Origin: Eubacteriales bacterium
Lineage (GTDB): Bacteria; Bacillota; Clostridia; Christensenellales; CAG-138
Direction: 5' to 3'
Assembly: GCA_028701165.1 (NCBI GenBank)
Contig: JAQVRG010000052.1
Span: forward strand, 1 to 8,555
Length of the DNA stretch: 8,555 nucleotides
Under the pieces are notes generated by a model, which saw only the letters and a program-made list of their open reading frames with translations, was not told the DNA's origin and searched no databases. The translations under genes and the position numbers were made by a program. Shown piece after piece: positions 1 through 6,843 of the stretch; the stretch's first letter is position 1; each line of letters begins with the position of its first letter.

Positions 1-1605
1 CTACGCAACCAGCTCTATCGAGAAATTTCCCCAGTGAACAGACAAATCGAAGAAGTTGAGGCCACATTCTTGGGTGCTATGGAGGGGACGCTGCCGCAAA
101 GCGTTCGGGACGACGGCCTTATTGACGACGAGGAGCTTCGCCGTCTTGCTGCGGCGGGGCTTCGCACATGGGACGATTCCGCCGCGCACGCGGCAGCGGC
201 GCGCATGGACGCGTATCTCGCCATTACAAAGCCCAGCGAGAAGCTTTACCTTTCCTATTGCGGCGCGGAGGAGGCTTCGCCGTCGCCGCTTATCGATCGG
301 GTTCTTACCCTGTTCCCTTCTCTTTCGGTGCAAACCTCCTTGCGGCAAAGCGATCCGACGGATGCGGCGGGCGGTTTTCTACGCCTTGCGGCGTCGCTTC
401 GCGCTTTCGCGGACGAGGGCGTTTTGCCGGACGCAAGCCTTTACGCGTACTTTGCGCGCGATCCGCGCTACGCCGCGCGTCTTTCGGCGCTTGAGGAGGC
501 GCTATACTATGAAAACGGTCAAGCGTGCGTAAGCCGTGCGCTTGCACAGAAGATATACGGCTTTACCGGCAGCGCTTCAAGGCTTGAAACCTTTAACGCG
601 TGTCCTTTCAAGCATTTTGCGCGCTTTGGCCTGCGGGCGGAGGCGCGGCGCGAATACGGCGAGCATCCCGTAGACGAGGGCGCGTTCTGCCATGCGGCGC
701 TCGCTGGCTTTATCAACGCGCTGCTCCAAGGCGGCGGGGACATCAAGACCATGACGCGTGATAATGTGGACGCGCTGCTTGACGGCGTGCTGCCCGCCAT
801 CATGGAAGAGCACAACGGCGGCGCGCTTACGGAAAACGCGCGCGCGCGCGCGCAGGCGCGGCGGCTTGTGCAGCGGATCCGCATGACCGCGTGGGCGCTG
901 ACGCGTCAGCTTGCGGCGGGAACGTTTCACATTACGGGCACGGAAGTCAGCTTTGGGCGCGGCGGCACGCTGCCCGCGATCACCCTGTCCTTGCCCGAGG
1001 GGGACTATGCGCTCAGCGGGCGCATCGACAGGCTGGATTGCTTTGCGGACGAGGACGCGCGTTATTATCGCGTGATCGATTATAAAACGGGCGTTTCCGA
1101 CTTTGATTTTGCGGACGTGTACTATGGCTTGAAACTACAGCTGCCGCTGTATATCGCGGCGGCGGTGGCGGTCGATCGGGCGGTGGCGGCGGGGATGTAT
1201 TATATGCCTGTGCAGGACGTTGTCGCCGACGAGGGAGAAACATTGGAGGAGGCGCTGATGAAGGCGCTCCGCCTTAGGGGCATCACCTTGTCCGAGCCCA
1301 GCGTGGAGGAAGCGACGGACGCGGAGGGGCTGGGCATCCTGCCGCCGCGAAGCGGCCGGGTGGACGGGGATGTGATGCGGCGCGTACTCGCGCATGCGGA
1401 CGCCGTCAGTCGAACGGCTGCACAACGCATGCTGGAGGGGGACGCGCAGGCGCTGCCCGCACGTCGGCGAAGCGGCGGCCGTACCGCATGCCGGTATTGC
1501 GATTATGCGAGCGTATGCGGGTTTGATCCAAAGCTCCCCAACAGCCGCTGCAAAAATATAGAAAGCATGAACGAAACGGATTTTATGGAGAAGACGAATG
1601 CCTAA
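1..1605 (+). CDS. addB: AddB, ATP-dependent helicase/nuclease subunit B (C-terminal part, 5' truncated by window edge)
   Basis: This is the C-terminal half of the B subunit of AddAB, which processes double-strand DNA ends for RecA-dependent repair in the cytoplasm. The frame is open from base 1, so the GTG at 34 is internal; 534 codons are visible of a family usually near 1,100-1,170 residues. Window codons are used for numbering. The run around codons 72-84 (ITKPSEKLYLSY) matches the inactive helicase-like part of the family. The nuclease follows: ETFNACPFKHF with Cys201, GRIDRLD with Asp343, and VIDYKTG with Asp360 and Lys362. A C-x2-C-x5-C group at Cys497, Cys500 and Cys506 completes, with Cys201, the four ligands of the 4Fe-4S cluster known from Bacillus AddB. 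The nuclease therefore looks intact. The stop overlaps the addA start by 8 bp, so the two are surely co-transcribed and probably translationally coupled. The promoter lies outside the window. Confidence 0.95.
   Translation, partial: LRNQLYREISPVNRQIEEVEATFLGAMEGTLPQSVRDDGLIDDEELRRLAAAGLRTWDDSAAHAAAARMDAYLAITKPSEKLYLSYCGAEEASPSPLIDRVLTLFPSLSVQTSLRQSDPTDAAGGFLRLAASLRAFADEGVLPDASLYAYFARDPRYAARLSALEEALYYENGQACVSRALAQKIYGFTGSASRLETFNACPFKHFARFGLRAEARREYGEHPVDEGAFCHAALAGFINALLQGGGDIKTMTRDNVDALLDGVLPAIMEEHNGGALTENARARAQARRLVQRIRMTAWALTRQLAAGTFHITGTEVSFGRGGTLPAITLSLPEGDYALSGRIDRLDCFADEDARYYRVIDYKTGVSDFDFADVYYGLKLQLPLYIAAAVAVDRAVAAGMYYMPVQDVVADEGETLEEALMKALRLRGITLSEPSVEEATDAEGLGILPPRSGRVDGDVMRRVLAHADAVSRTAAQRMLEGDAQALPARRRSGGRTACRYCDYASVCGFDPKLPNSRCKNIESMNETDFMEKTNA
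837..853. repeat. Alternating CG tract inside addB
   Basis: Seventeen bases of strictly alternating C and G lie within the coding sequence, where they encode a short Ala-Arg alternation (NARARAQ). Such tracts can adopt Z-form DNA and can slip during replication. Here it keeps the reading frame and is best explained by GC-rich codon choice. No functional role is claimed. Confidence 0.6.
1587..1590 (+). promoter_or_regulatory. Ribosome binding site of addA
   Basis: GGAG sits 7 bases before the ATG at 1598, inside the last codons of addB. It supports this ATG as the addA start and reinitiation by ribosomes finishing addB. Confidence 0.6.
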
Positions 1606-4600
1606 GTGGACGCCGCAGCAGCTTGACGCTATACAAAGAGAAGGGAACCTGCTCGTCGCGGCGGCGGCGGGCGCGGGCAAGACCGCCGTGCTCACAGAGC
1701 GCATCGTGGAGCGCGTAAGGCGCGGCGCGGATATAAGAAGCATACTCGTAGTCACCTTTACAAAGGCGGCGGCGGGGGAGATGAAAAAGCGCGTAATCGC
1801 GGCGCTGCTTGAGGCGGCGCAGGCGTCGCCGGAGGAAGCCGAAAGGCTTCGGGAAGCGGCGGAGCGTGTGCAGGACGCCAGCATCTCCACGCTGCACGCC
1901 TTTTGTCTACAGGTGCTGCGCAGACATTTTTACGAGGCGGCGCTGGATCCGGCGTTTCGCGTGGCGGACGAGGCGCGCTCCGCGGTGCTCTTGGAGGACG
2001 CGCTGGACGAGCTGATGGAAAGCCGCGTGGAGGAGCCGGAGGTTCGCGCGCTGTGCGATTTGCTGGGCGGCGAGGATAAGCTTTCTTCCGCACTGCTTTC
2101 GCTGCACGCGTTTTTACAGGCGCAGCCCGCGCCCGACAAATGGATGGAAGAGGCGCTCGCGCTCTATGCTTTGGATGCGGAAGGCCTTGACGCTTCCAAG
2201 CTCGTGCAGGGCTGCATCGCGCGTGCGAAGCGGGCGCTTGCGGCGGCGCTGACGCTGTATCAGGACGCGCGCGACGCTGTCGCCGACGCGTTCCCGGCGG
2301 CTGCCGCGTTTGCGGACGCCGAGCTTCTATCCCTGCGTCCGGCGCTGCTTGCAAATGGCTACACTGCGTATGCGGACGCGATCAACGCGTTTGCCTTTGG
2401 ACGGCTTACGGGCTTTCCGCGCGGGACGGAGGAAGAGAAAAAGGCTCCCTTTATGGAAGCCCGCGACGAGGTCAAGCGCTGCGTCAAGGAACAGCGGAAG
2501 GGCTTTGCGCGCGCTATCGGGGAAGAAGCGGCGCGCATGCGCGGCTTGTGCGAACCCGTTGCGACCCTCTTTGCATGCTTGCGCGGGCTGGAAGCGCTCT
2601 ACGGGGAGAAAAAGCGCGCGGCGGGCTTGATCGATTACGGGGATATGGAGCATATGACGCTGCATATCTTGAACAGGCCGGAGATTCGGAACGAATACAG
2701 ACGAAAATTCTCTTATGTGCTGGTGGATGAATATCAGGATTCCAACCGCGTGCAGGAGGCGATACTGGACGCCGTCAAGGGCGCGGACAACCTGTTTTTG
2801 GTAGGCGACGTCAAGCAGTCCATCTACCGTTTCCGGCAGGCGGCGCCCGCGCTCTTTATGGAAAAATACCATACGCCCGCATGCTTTCATGGGGACGTGA
2901 TCGACCTGAACCGGAATTTCCGGAGCGCGGACGCTGTGATCGACGCGGTGAACGCGCTGTTTTCCCGCACCATGACGCGCGATTTCGGCGGCGTCGATTA
3001 CGACGCGCGTTCGGCGCTTGTCAAGGGCAGGTCGGACGCGTCGGCGGGCGGCGTGGAGGTCCATATGCTCCAGTGCGACGAGGAGGACGAGTGGGAAAGC
3101 GCGGAGGCGGAGGCGGTCTTTGCGGCGCGCCGCATCCGGGAGATCATGCGGGACGAGCGGTATACAGACCCCAAAACCGGCAAAACGCGCCCCTATGCCT
3201 ATGGGGATTTTGCCGTGCTGCACCGTTCCCCGCGCGCCGTAGCCGAGCGCATGACGCAGCTGATGGCGCTTCAGGGGGTGCCCGCCTACGCGGAGCTTAC
3301 GGGCGGCTATTTTGACGCGGTGGAGGTGCAGGTGTTCATGAACCTCCTGCGCGTGATCGATAACCGCAGGCAGGATATCCCGCTGCTTAGCGTCATGCGC
3401 TCTATGATGGGCGGTTTTACGGATGAAGAGCTCGGGACGCTGCGCTTGCTGGACACACAGGCGCCATGGGTGGAGCTGCTGGAGAAGGCCGCGCAAAACG
3501 GCGGTGCGCTGGGCGCGAAGGCGCGGGGGTTTTTAGACAAGCTGGACGCTTGGAATATGGAATCCCGCCTTGTGCGCGTGGCGGCGCTTTGCGCCGCGCT
3601 GATGGATGAAACGGGGTATAGCGCGTACTGCGCTTCGCTTCCCGGCGGGCGCGTTCGAAGGGCGAATCTCGACGCGCTCATCGAGCGCGCGGCGGCGTAT
3701 GAGGAAAGCGAGGCAAGATCGCTTTCCGGCTTCATCGCCTTTATGGATCGCATCAAAAATACGGACCGCATCGGCGCGTCCGCCGTACTCGGCGCGGATG
3801 TGGTGCGGCTTTTATCCACACATAAAAGCAAAGGCCTTGAATTCCCCGTGGTGATCTTAGCGGGGCTGTCGAAAAAGTTTAACGCGCAGGAGCGCAGGCA
3901 GGATATTGCGCTGCATGAAACGCTGGGGCTGGGAATGCGGTATATCGAGGGGAACGTTCGCCGCGATACCTTGGCGCGCGGCGCGATATTGGACGAAAAC
4001 AGCGACGCGGCGCTGGAGGAGGAGCTTCGCATACTCTATGTGGCTATGACCCGCGCGCGGGAAAGGCTGATCCTTCTTATCTCCGAGAAGGATATCGAAG
4101 CTTCCGTGAAAAAGCATTGCAGACCCGTTACGCCCTATCTCTGCGCAAACGCGGCGCGGGAAAGCGATTGGCTTTTGTGGGCGCTGCTGGATACGCCGGA
4201 CGGCGATCCCCTGCGCGCCTACGCGGGGCTTCCGGCGCTTGGCGGGCGGCAAAACGCACACGTTGCGGCGCAAGTGGGCGTGCGCGCGTGCGAACGCCCA
4301 TCCAAAGAATCTTACGCGGCCTTTGCCGCACGCGCGCAAAACGCGGACGCGGGGTATTGGCAAACGCGCTTCGCGTGGGCGTATCCGTATCTTGTGGATA
4401 CCCAAATACCCGGCAAAATCAGCGTGAGCGAGCTGATCGGCAACCTGCCCTCCATGCGGGCGTATCCGGATTTCATCGCGGCAAAAAAGCCGCTTGACGC
4501 GGCGGATCGGGGTACGGCGGCGCATCTTTTGATGGAGCTGATCCCGCTAAAAGCGCATACGGTGCAAAGCGTACGGGATTGTATCGAAACCTTGGTGGAA

Positions 4601-4999
4601 CGGGGGCATATGACGCGGGCGCAGGCGGAGGCCGTGCGCGTGGAGCCGGTGGTGGCGTTCTTTGCGTCCCCGCTTGGAAAGCGTCTGTGCGCCGCCGAGC
4701 TTGTGGAACGGGAGCGCGGTTTTAACTATCGCGTGCCGGCGCGCAGAGCGATCAGCGCGGATACGGACGAGCCTATGCTCTTACAGGGCGTGATCGATTG
4801 CTGCTTTAGAGAAAACGGGGCATGGGTCGTCATCGATTATAAGACGGATCGCGTGTCCGCGGGCAAGGCGTACGAAACGGCCGCAAAGCATCAAAGGCAG
4901 CTGGACGTCTATGCCGACGCCCTGGCTGCCTTGACGGGGGAACCTGTGAAGGAGAAATACATCCATCTTTTGATGACGGGGGAAAGCGTGGCGCTCTAA
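1598..4999 (+). CDS. addA: AddA, ATP-dependent helicase/nuclease subunit A
   Basis: This is the 1,133-residue motor and nuclease subunit of AddAB. It is a UvrD/RecB-type (SF1A) 3'-5' helicase fused to a C-terminal RecB-like nuclease; Bacillus subtilis AddA is about 100 residues longer. Visible motifs in order are: N-terminal WTPQQ (4-8), Walker A AAAGAGKT (22-29), motif Ia with VTFTKAAAGEM from about 51, DEYQD Walker B (377-381), GDVKQSIYRFR (403-413), DLNRNFRS (436-443), STHKSKGLEFP (740-750) and LRILYVAMTRARERL (810-824). The nuclease carries His976 (RGTAAH), Asp1067 (GVIDC), Asp1080 and Lys1082 (VIDYKTD) and a QLDVYADAL helix. Every catalytic position expected for both activities is present, so the enzyme should be active. 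ATG 1598 is chosen for its Shine-Dalgarno and its 8-bp overlap with addB. The TAA overlaps the stop of the opposing downstream gene, and no terminator hairpin is visible between them. Confidence 0.97.
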   Translation: MPKWTPQQLDAIQREGNLLVAAAAGAGKTAVLTERIVERVRRGADIRSILVVTFTKAAAGEMKKRVIAALLEAAQASPEEAERLREAAERVQDASISTLHAFCLQVLRRHFYEAALDPAFRVADEARSAVLLEDALDELMESRVEEPEVRALCDLLGGEDKLSSALLSLHAFLQAQPAPDKWMEEALALYALDAEGLDASKLVQGCIARAKRALAAALTLYQDARDAVADAFPAAAAFADAELLSLRPALLANGYTAYADAINAFAFGRLTGFPRGTEEEKKAPFMEARDEVKRCVKEQRKGFARAIGEEAARMRGLCEPVATLFACLRGLEALYGEKKRAAGLIDYGDMEHMTLHILNRPEIRNEYRRKFSYVLVDEYQDSNRVQEAILDAVKGADNLFLVGDVKQSIYRFRQAAPALFMEKYHTPACFHGDVIDLNRNFRSADAVIDAVNALFSRTMTRDFGGVDYDARSALVKGRSDASAGGVEVHMLQCDEEDEWESAEAEAVFAARRIREIMRDERYTDPKTGKTRPYAYGDFAVLHRSPRAVAERMTQLMALQGVPAYAELTGGYFDAVEVQVFMNLLRVIDNRRQDIPLLSVMRSMMGGFTDEELGTLRLLDTQAPWVELLEKAAQNGGALGAKARGFLDKLDAWNMESRLVRVAALCAALMDETGYSAYCASLPGGRVRRANLDALIERAAAYEESEARSLSGFIAFMDRIKNTDRIGASAVLGADVVRLLSTHKSKGLEFPVVILAGLSKKFNAQERRQDIALHETLGLGMRYIEGNVRRDTLARGAILDENSDAALEEELRILYVAMTRARERLILLISEKDIEASVKKHCRPVTPYLCANAARESDWLLWALLDTPDGDPLRAYAGLPALGGRQNAHVAAQVGVRACERPSKESYAAFAARAQNADAGYWQTRFAWAYPYLVDTQIPGKISVSELIGNLPSMRAYPDFIAAKKPLDAADRGTAAHLLMELIPLKAHTVQSVRDCIETLVERGHMTRAQAEAVRVEPVVAFFASPLGKRLCAAELVERERGFNYRVPARRAISADTDEPMLLQGVIDCCFRENGAWVVIDYKTDRVSAGKAYETAAKHQRQLDVYADALAALTGEPVKEKYIHLLMTGESVAL

Positions 5000-5739
5000 G
5001 CGGTAAGCAGGCAATAATCCGCCGGATCGACGGGCTTGTCGTTTTTCCACACCTCAAAGTGCAGATGGCTGGGCGCTTCGCATTCGCTGCGCGCCGTGCT
5101 GCCGACGGTTCCTACAGGATCGCCCGCGTTGAGCAGCGAACCGGCCTTGACGGGCGGGTCGGCTTGCAGGTTCGCGTAGACCGTGCGAAGACCGTCCTTG
5201 TGCAAAACGGAAACGGTGACGCCCAGCGCGTCGTCGGTAAACACATCCTCCACCGTGCCCGCGTAAACCGTGTGCACCTTACTGTCCACGGGCGCGCCTA
5301 TGTCCACGCCGTGGTGCGTCATCCATTGGTCGAGCGTGGAGGAGTAGATCAGCTCATCCGCCGCAAACTGCCATATCACGCTGCCTTTGACGGGTGACGC
5401 GGCCTTGCGCGTTTCCTTGGGCGCCGCGCTTTTCTTGGGTTTCTGTGTGAAATCCGGCACCGGCGTGGGCGAGGGCGTGGGCGAGGGTATGGGCGTTATC
5501 ACGGGCGCGAAGCTTTTGGGCGCCTGCGCCGCTGTGAGCTGCGAGAGCCGTTCGTCCGTGCTTTGGGATACGGGCGCGGCGCTGGGCTGTGTCGGAACGG
5601 GTTCCTTTTTCATGGGCGCGGCGGAAAACCAAGCGGCCGCGCCGATGGCGGCAAGGCTGAGGCATACGACCACATAAACGCCCTTTTCCCGTAAAAAAGC
5701 CTTGGAAGCGGCTATGAAGCAAGTGAGTTTTTCCCGCAT
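4996..5739 (-). CDS. Membrane-anchored M23/LytM-domain protein, SpoIIQ-like (stage II sporulation)
   Basis: This 247-residue protein has a short basic N-terminus, one membrane segment (about 20-40), a Pro/Ser/Thr-rich linker (about 43-115, including ITPIPSPTPSPTPVP) and a C-terminal LytM/M23 domain. The domain shows H142-x3-D146 and H225-L-H227, matching the zinc ligands and one catalytic His of M23 peptidases. The other usual catalytic His, in a Y-x-H-L context, is Asn190 here (VYANL), so peptidase activity is doubtful. The segment YSSTLDQWMTHHGVDI and the overall layout resemble clostridial SpoIIQ. SpoIIQ is the forespore membrane protein that pairs with SpoIIIAH across the intermembrane space during engulfment. 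SpoIIQ identity is inference; a general envelope M23 endopeptidase is the alternative. ATG 5739 is fixed by a strong Shine-Dalgarno 6 bases upstream. The gene stands alone, converges on addA with a 4-bp stop overlap, and diverges from the DUF1385 operon. Confidence 0.85.
   Translation of the reverse strand: MREKLTCFIAASKAFLREKGVYVVVCLSLAAIGAAAWFSAAPMKKEPVPTQPSAAPVSQSTDERLSQLTAAQAPKSFAPVITPIPSPTPSPTPVPDFTQKPKKSAAPKETRKAASPVKGSVIWQFAADELIYSSTLDQWMTHHGVDIGAPVDSKVHTVYAGTVEDVFTDDALGVTVSVLHKDGLRTVYANLQADPPVKAGSLLNAGDPVGTVGSTARSECEAPSHLHFEVWKNDKPVDPADYCLLTA
5462..5485 (-). repeat. 12-bp tandem repeat (two perfect units) in the linker of the M23 gene
   Basis: The unit GGCGTGGGCGAG (plus-strand reading) occurs twice in direct succession, followed by a degenerate third partial unit. 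On the coding strand it gives the repeated Pro-Ser-Pro-Thr of the extracytoplasmic linker. The unit length is a multiple of three, so copy-number change would lengthen or shorten the linker without a frameshift. Confidence 0.75.
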
Positions 5740-5745
5740 GGAAAG

Positions 5746-5752
5746 CCTCCTT
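5746..5752 (-). promoter_or_regulatory. Ribosome binding site of the SpoIIQ-like gene
   Basis: On the minus strand AAGGAGG lies 6 bases before ATG 5739. This is a near-perfect complement to the 16S rRNA tail at ideal spacing and fixes the start codon. Confidence 0.85.
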
Positions 5753-5769
5753 TTTTATTGTCTTGCTTC

Positions 5770-5799
5770 TAGCTTTCCAAAATGGGGCGCTTTCCATAC
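5770..5799 (-). promoter_or_regulatory. Candidate sigma-F-like promoter of the SpoIIQ-like gene
   Basis: On the minus strand GTATG (5799-5795) is followed, after 16 bases, by GGAAAGCTA (5778-5770). This partly fits the forespore sigma-F pattern (GYATA-like -35, GG-rich -10), which drives spoIIQ in Bacillus. The -35 lacks the final A and the -10 departs at two later positions. Transcription would start about 10 bases before the Shine-Dalgarno. No better sigma-A promoter is visible for this gene. Both boxes coincide with copies of the TGGAAAGC repeat, so the match may reflect that repeat instead. Confidence 0.3.
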
Positions 5800-5817
5800 C
5801 CTCACAGGAATTTTACA

Positions 5818-5845
5818 TTGTAGGATGCGGCTTTTATGGTATAAT
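5818..5845 (+). promoter_or_regulatory. Sigma-A extended -10 promoter for the DUF1385-prmC-prfA operon
   Basis: A perfect TATAAT (5840-5845) is preceded by TG at 5837-5838, making an extended -10 element. The -35 is poor: TTGTAG at 5818-5823, 16 bases upstream, matches only the TTG; TTTACA at 5812-5817 is closer to consensus but 22 bases away. Extended -10 promoters do not need a good -35. Transcription should start near 5851-5853, giving a leader of about 20 bases before the TTG start at 5872. TACATTGTA at 5814-5822 forms a small inverted repeat next to the promoter. Confidence 0.75.
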
Positions 5846-5859
5846 AGCCAATGGAAAGC

Positions 5860-5864
5860 GAGGA
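5860..5864 (+). promoter_or_regulatory. Ribosome binding site deciding the TTG start of the DUF1385 gene
   Basis: GAGGA lies 7 bases before TTG 5872. The only upstream in-frame ATG (5851) coincides with the predicted transcription start and has no Shine-Dalgarno, so this site favours the TTG. Confidence 0.65.
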
Positions 5865-5871
5865 TGTATCT

Positions 5872-6843
5872 TTGGCTAGAGTATGTATGGTCGGCGGACA
5901 GGCCGTTATGGAAGGCGTTATGATGAAATCCCCCAAGGGCATCGCGCTTTCGGTGCGCAATGCGGACGGGGCTATCGTCACGGAATACAAGCCCTTTGAA
6001 ACCAAGGCGAAGAAGGGGACTTTTTTGGGGCTGCCCATCGTGCGGGGCGTGGTGACGTTTGTGGAATCGCTGGTGACGGGTATGCAGACCATTACGCGCT
6101 CGGCAGAGATGATCGGCGACGAGGACCTGCAGGAGGAACCCACAAAGTTCGAGCTGTGGCTTAGCCGCGTCATGGGAAAATCCGTCGAGAAGATCGTGAT
6201 GGGCGTGGCGGTGGTGCTGGCGGTGGCGTTGTCGATCGGCTTGTTTTTCATATTGCCCCTTTTGGGCGGATCGCTCATATTCAAGCTTTTTCCGGGTATC
6301 CCGCAGGGCGTGAAGTCGCTTGTCGAGGGTGTGCTGCGCCTGCTGATCTTTTTGGGGTATATCGTGGCGATATCCAATTTGAAGGATATACGCCGCGTCT
6401 TTATGTATCACGGCGCGGAGCATAAAACCATCGCCTGCTATGAAGCGGAGGCGGAGGTCACGCCGGAAAACGCCATGCGCTATCCGCGGCTGCATCCGCG
6501 CTGCGGCACAAACTACCTTTTCTTGGTGATGGCCGTGTCCATCGTGTTTTTTGCCATTGTGGGCTGGAGCGATAACTTTTTGATACGCCTTGGTACGCGC
6601 TTGCTCTTCCTGCCCGTGGTGGCGGGCTTGTCCTATGAGGTGCTGCGCTTTGCCGCCAAGTACGACAATCCCCTGACCCGCGTCATCCGCGCGCCGGGCA
6701 TGGGGCTGCAAATGCTGACCACAAAAGATCCTACGCCGGATATGATCGAGGTGGCGATCGCCTCCTTCAACCGCGCGATGCAGGATGTGGAGGACGCTCA
6801 GAAAGAAACGACGGAGGGAGTACAGACGGCGGATGCCGAATGA
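5872..6843 (+). CDS. yqhQ: DUF1385 / YqhQ family membrane protein, predicted metal-dependent
   Basis: This 323-residue multi-pass membrane protein is of unknown function, close to the length of B. subtilis YqhQ. Numbering is from TTG 5872. The family N-terminal signature GGQAVMEGVMM is at 8-18. Hydrophobic segments lie near 109-131, 151-171, 215-232 and 236-255. Between the second and third sits the conserved loop with HGAEHK (His180, Glu183, His184), Cys189 and HPRCGTNY (His208, Cys211). These residues could bind a metal; the orthologous group is described as a predicted metal-dependent enzyme, with no proven reaction. The TTG is preferred because it has a Shine-Dalgarno and puts the signature close to the N-terminus as in relatives. 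ATG 5851 would add 7 residues and need leaderless translation. It is the first gene of the operon, overlapping prmC by 11 bp. The same neighbourhood recurs in many Clostridia, which suggests a housekeeping role. Confidence 0.88.
   Translation: MARVCMVGGQAVMEGVMMKSPKGIALSVRNADGAIVTEYKPFETKAKKGTFLGLPIVRGVVTFVESLVTGMQTITRSAEMIGDEDLQEEPTKFELWLSRVMGKSVEKIVMGVAVVLAVALSIGLFFILPLLGGSLIFKLFPGIPQGVKSLVEGVLRLLIFLGYIVAISNLKDIRRVFMYHGAEHKTIACYEAEAEVTPENAMRYPRLHPRCGTNYLFLVMAVSIVFFAIVGWSDNFLIRLGTRLLFLPVVAGLSYEVLRFAAKYDNPLTRVIRAPGMGLQMLTTKDPTPDMIEVAIASFNRAMQDVEDAQKETTEGVQTADAE
6813..6820 (+). promoter_or_regulatory. Probable ribosome binding site of prmC
   Basis: GGAGGGAG lies 12 bases before ATG 6833, inside the end of the DUF1385 gene. 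The spacing is longer than ideal, so prmC translation may also lean on ribosomes terminating at 6843 just past its start. Confidence 0.45.

Larger units (their letters stand above)
5739..5859. repeat. Four copies of TGGAAAGC in the divergent promoter region
   Basis: TGGAAAGC reads on the plus strand at 5739-5746 and 5852-5859, and on the minus strand at 5772-5779 and 5789-5796. The copies at 5788-5797 and 5851-5860 extend to a perfect 10-bp inverted repeat. The two minus-strand copies lie exactly 17 bp apart. One copy spans the start codon region of the M23 gene and another the predicted transcription start of the DUF1385 operon. The same 8-mer was otherwise found by eye only within addA (2016-2023 and 4675-4682). 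It could be a shared operator, or partly a by-product of promoter and start-site sequence. Confidence 0.55.

Noticed and set aside
34..1605. GTG at 34 as the start of addB
   Set aside because: The frame is open back to base 1 and the preceding codons fit the AddB family; the protein would lack its whole N-terminal half.
1135..1890. Minus-strand open frame (251 codons) opposite the addB-addA junction
   Set aside because: It is antisense to two well-supported genes, with low-complexity composition and no family resemblance.
2327..3496. Long minus-strand open frame (389 codons) opposite addA
   Set aside because: It lies wholly antisense to conserved AddA helicase motifs, has no recognisable domain, and such frames are common in GC-rich DNA.
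5745..5757. T-run after a short stem as an intrinsic terminator on the plus strand
   Set aside because: The T-rich stretch is the complement of the A-rich leader and Shine-Dalgarno of the minus-strand gene, and no stable stem precedes it.
6785..6832. Upstream ATG for prmC at 6785
   Set aside because: It would add a basic stretch encoded in the DUF1385 C-terminus, unlike PrmC N-termini, and overlap the upstream gene by 59 bp.
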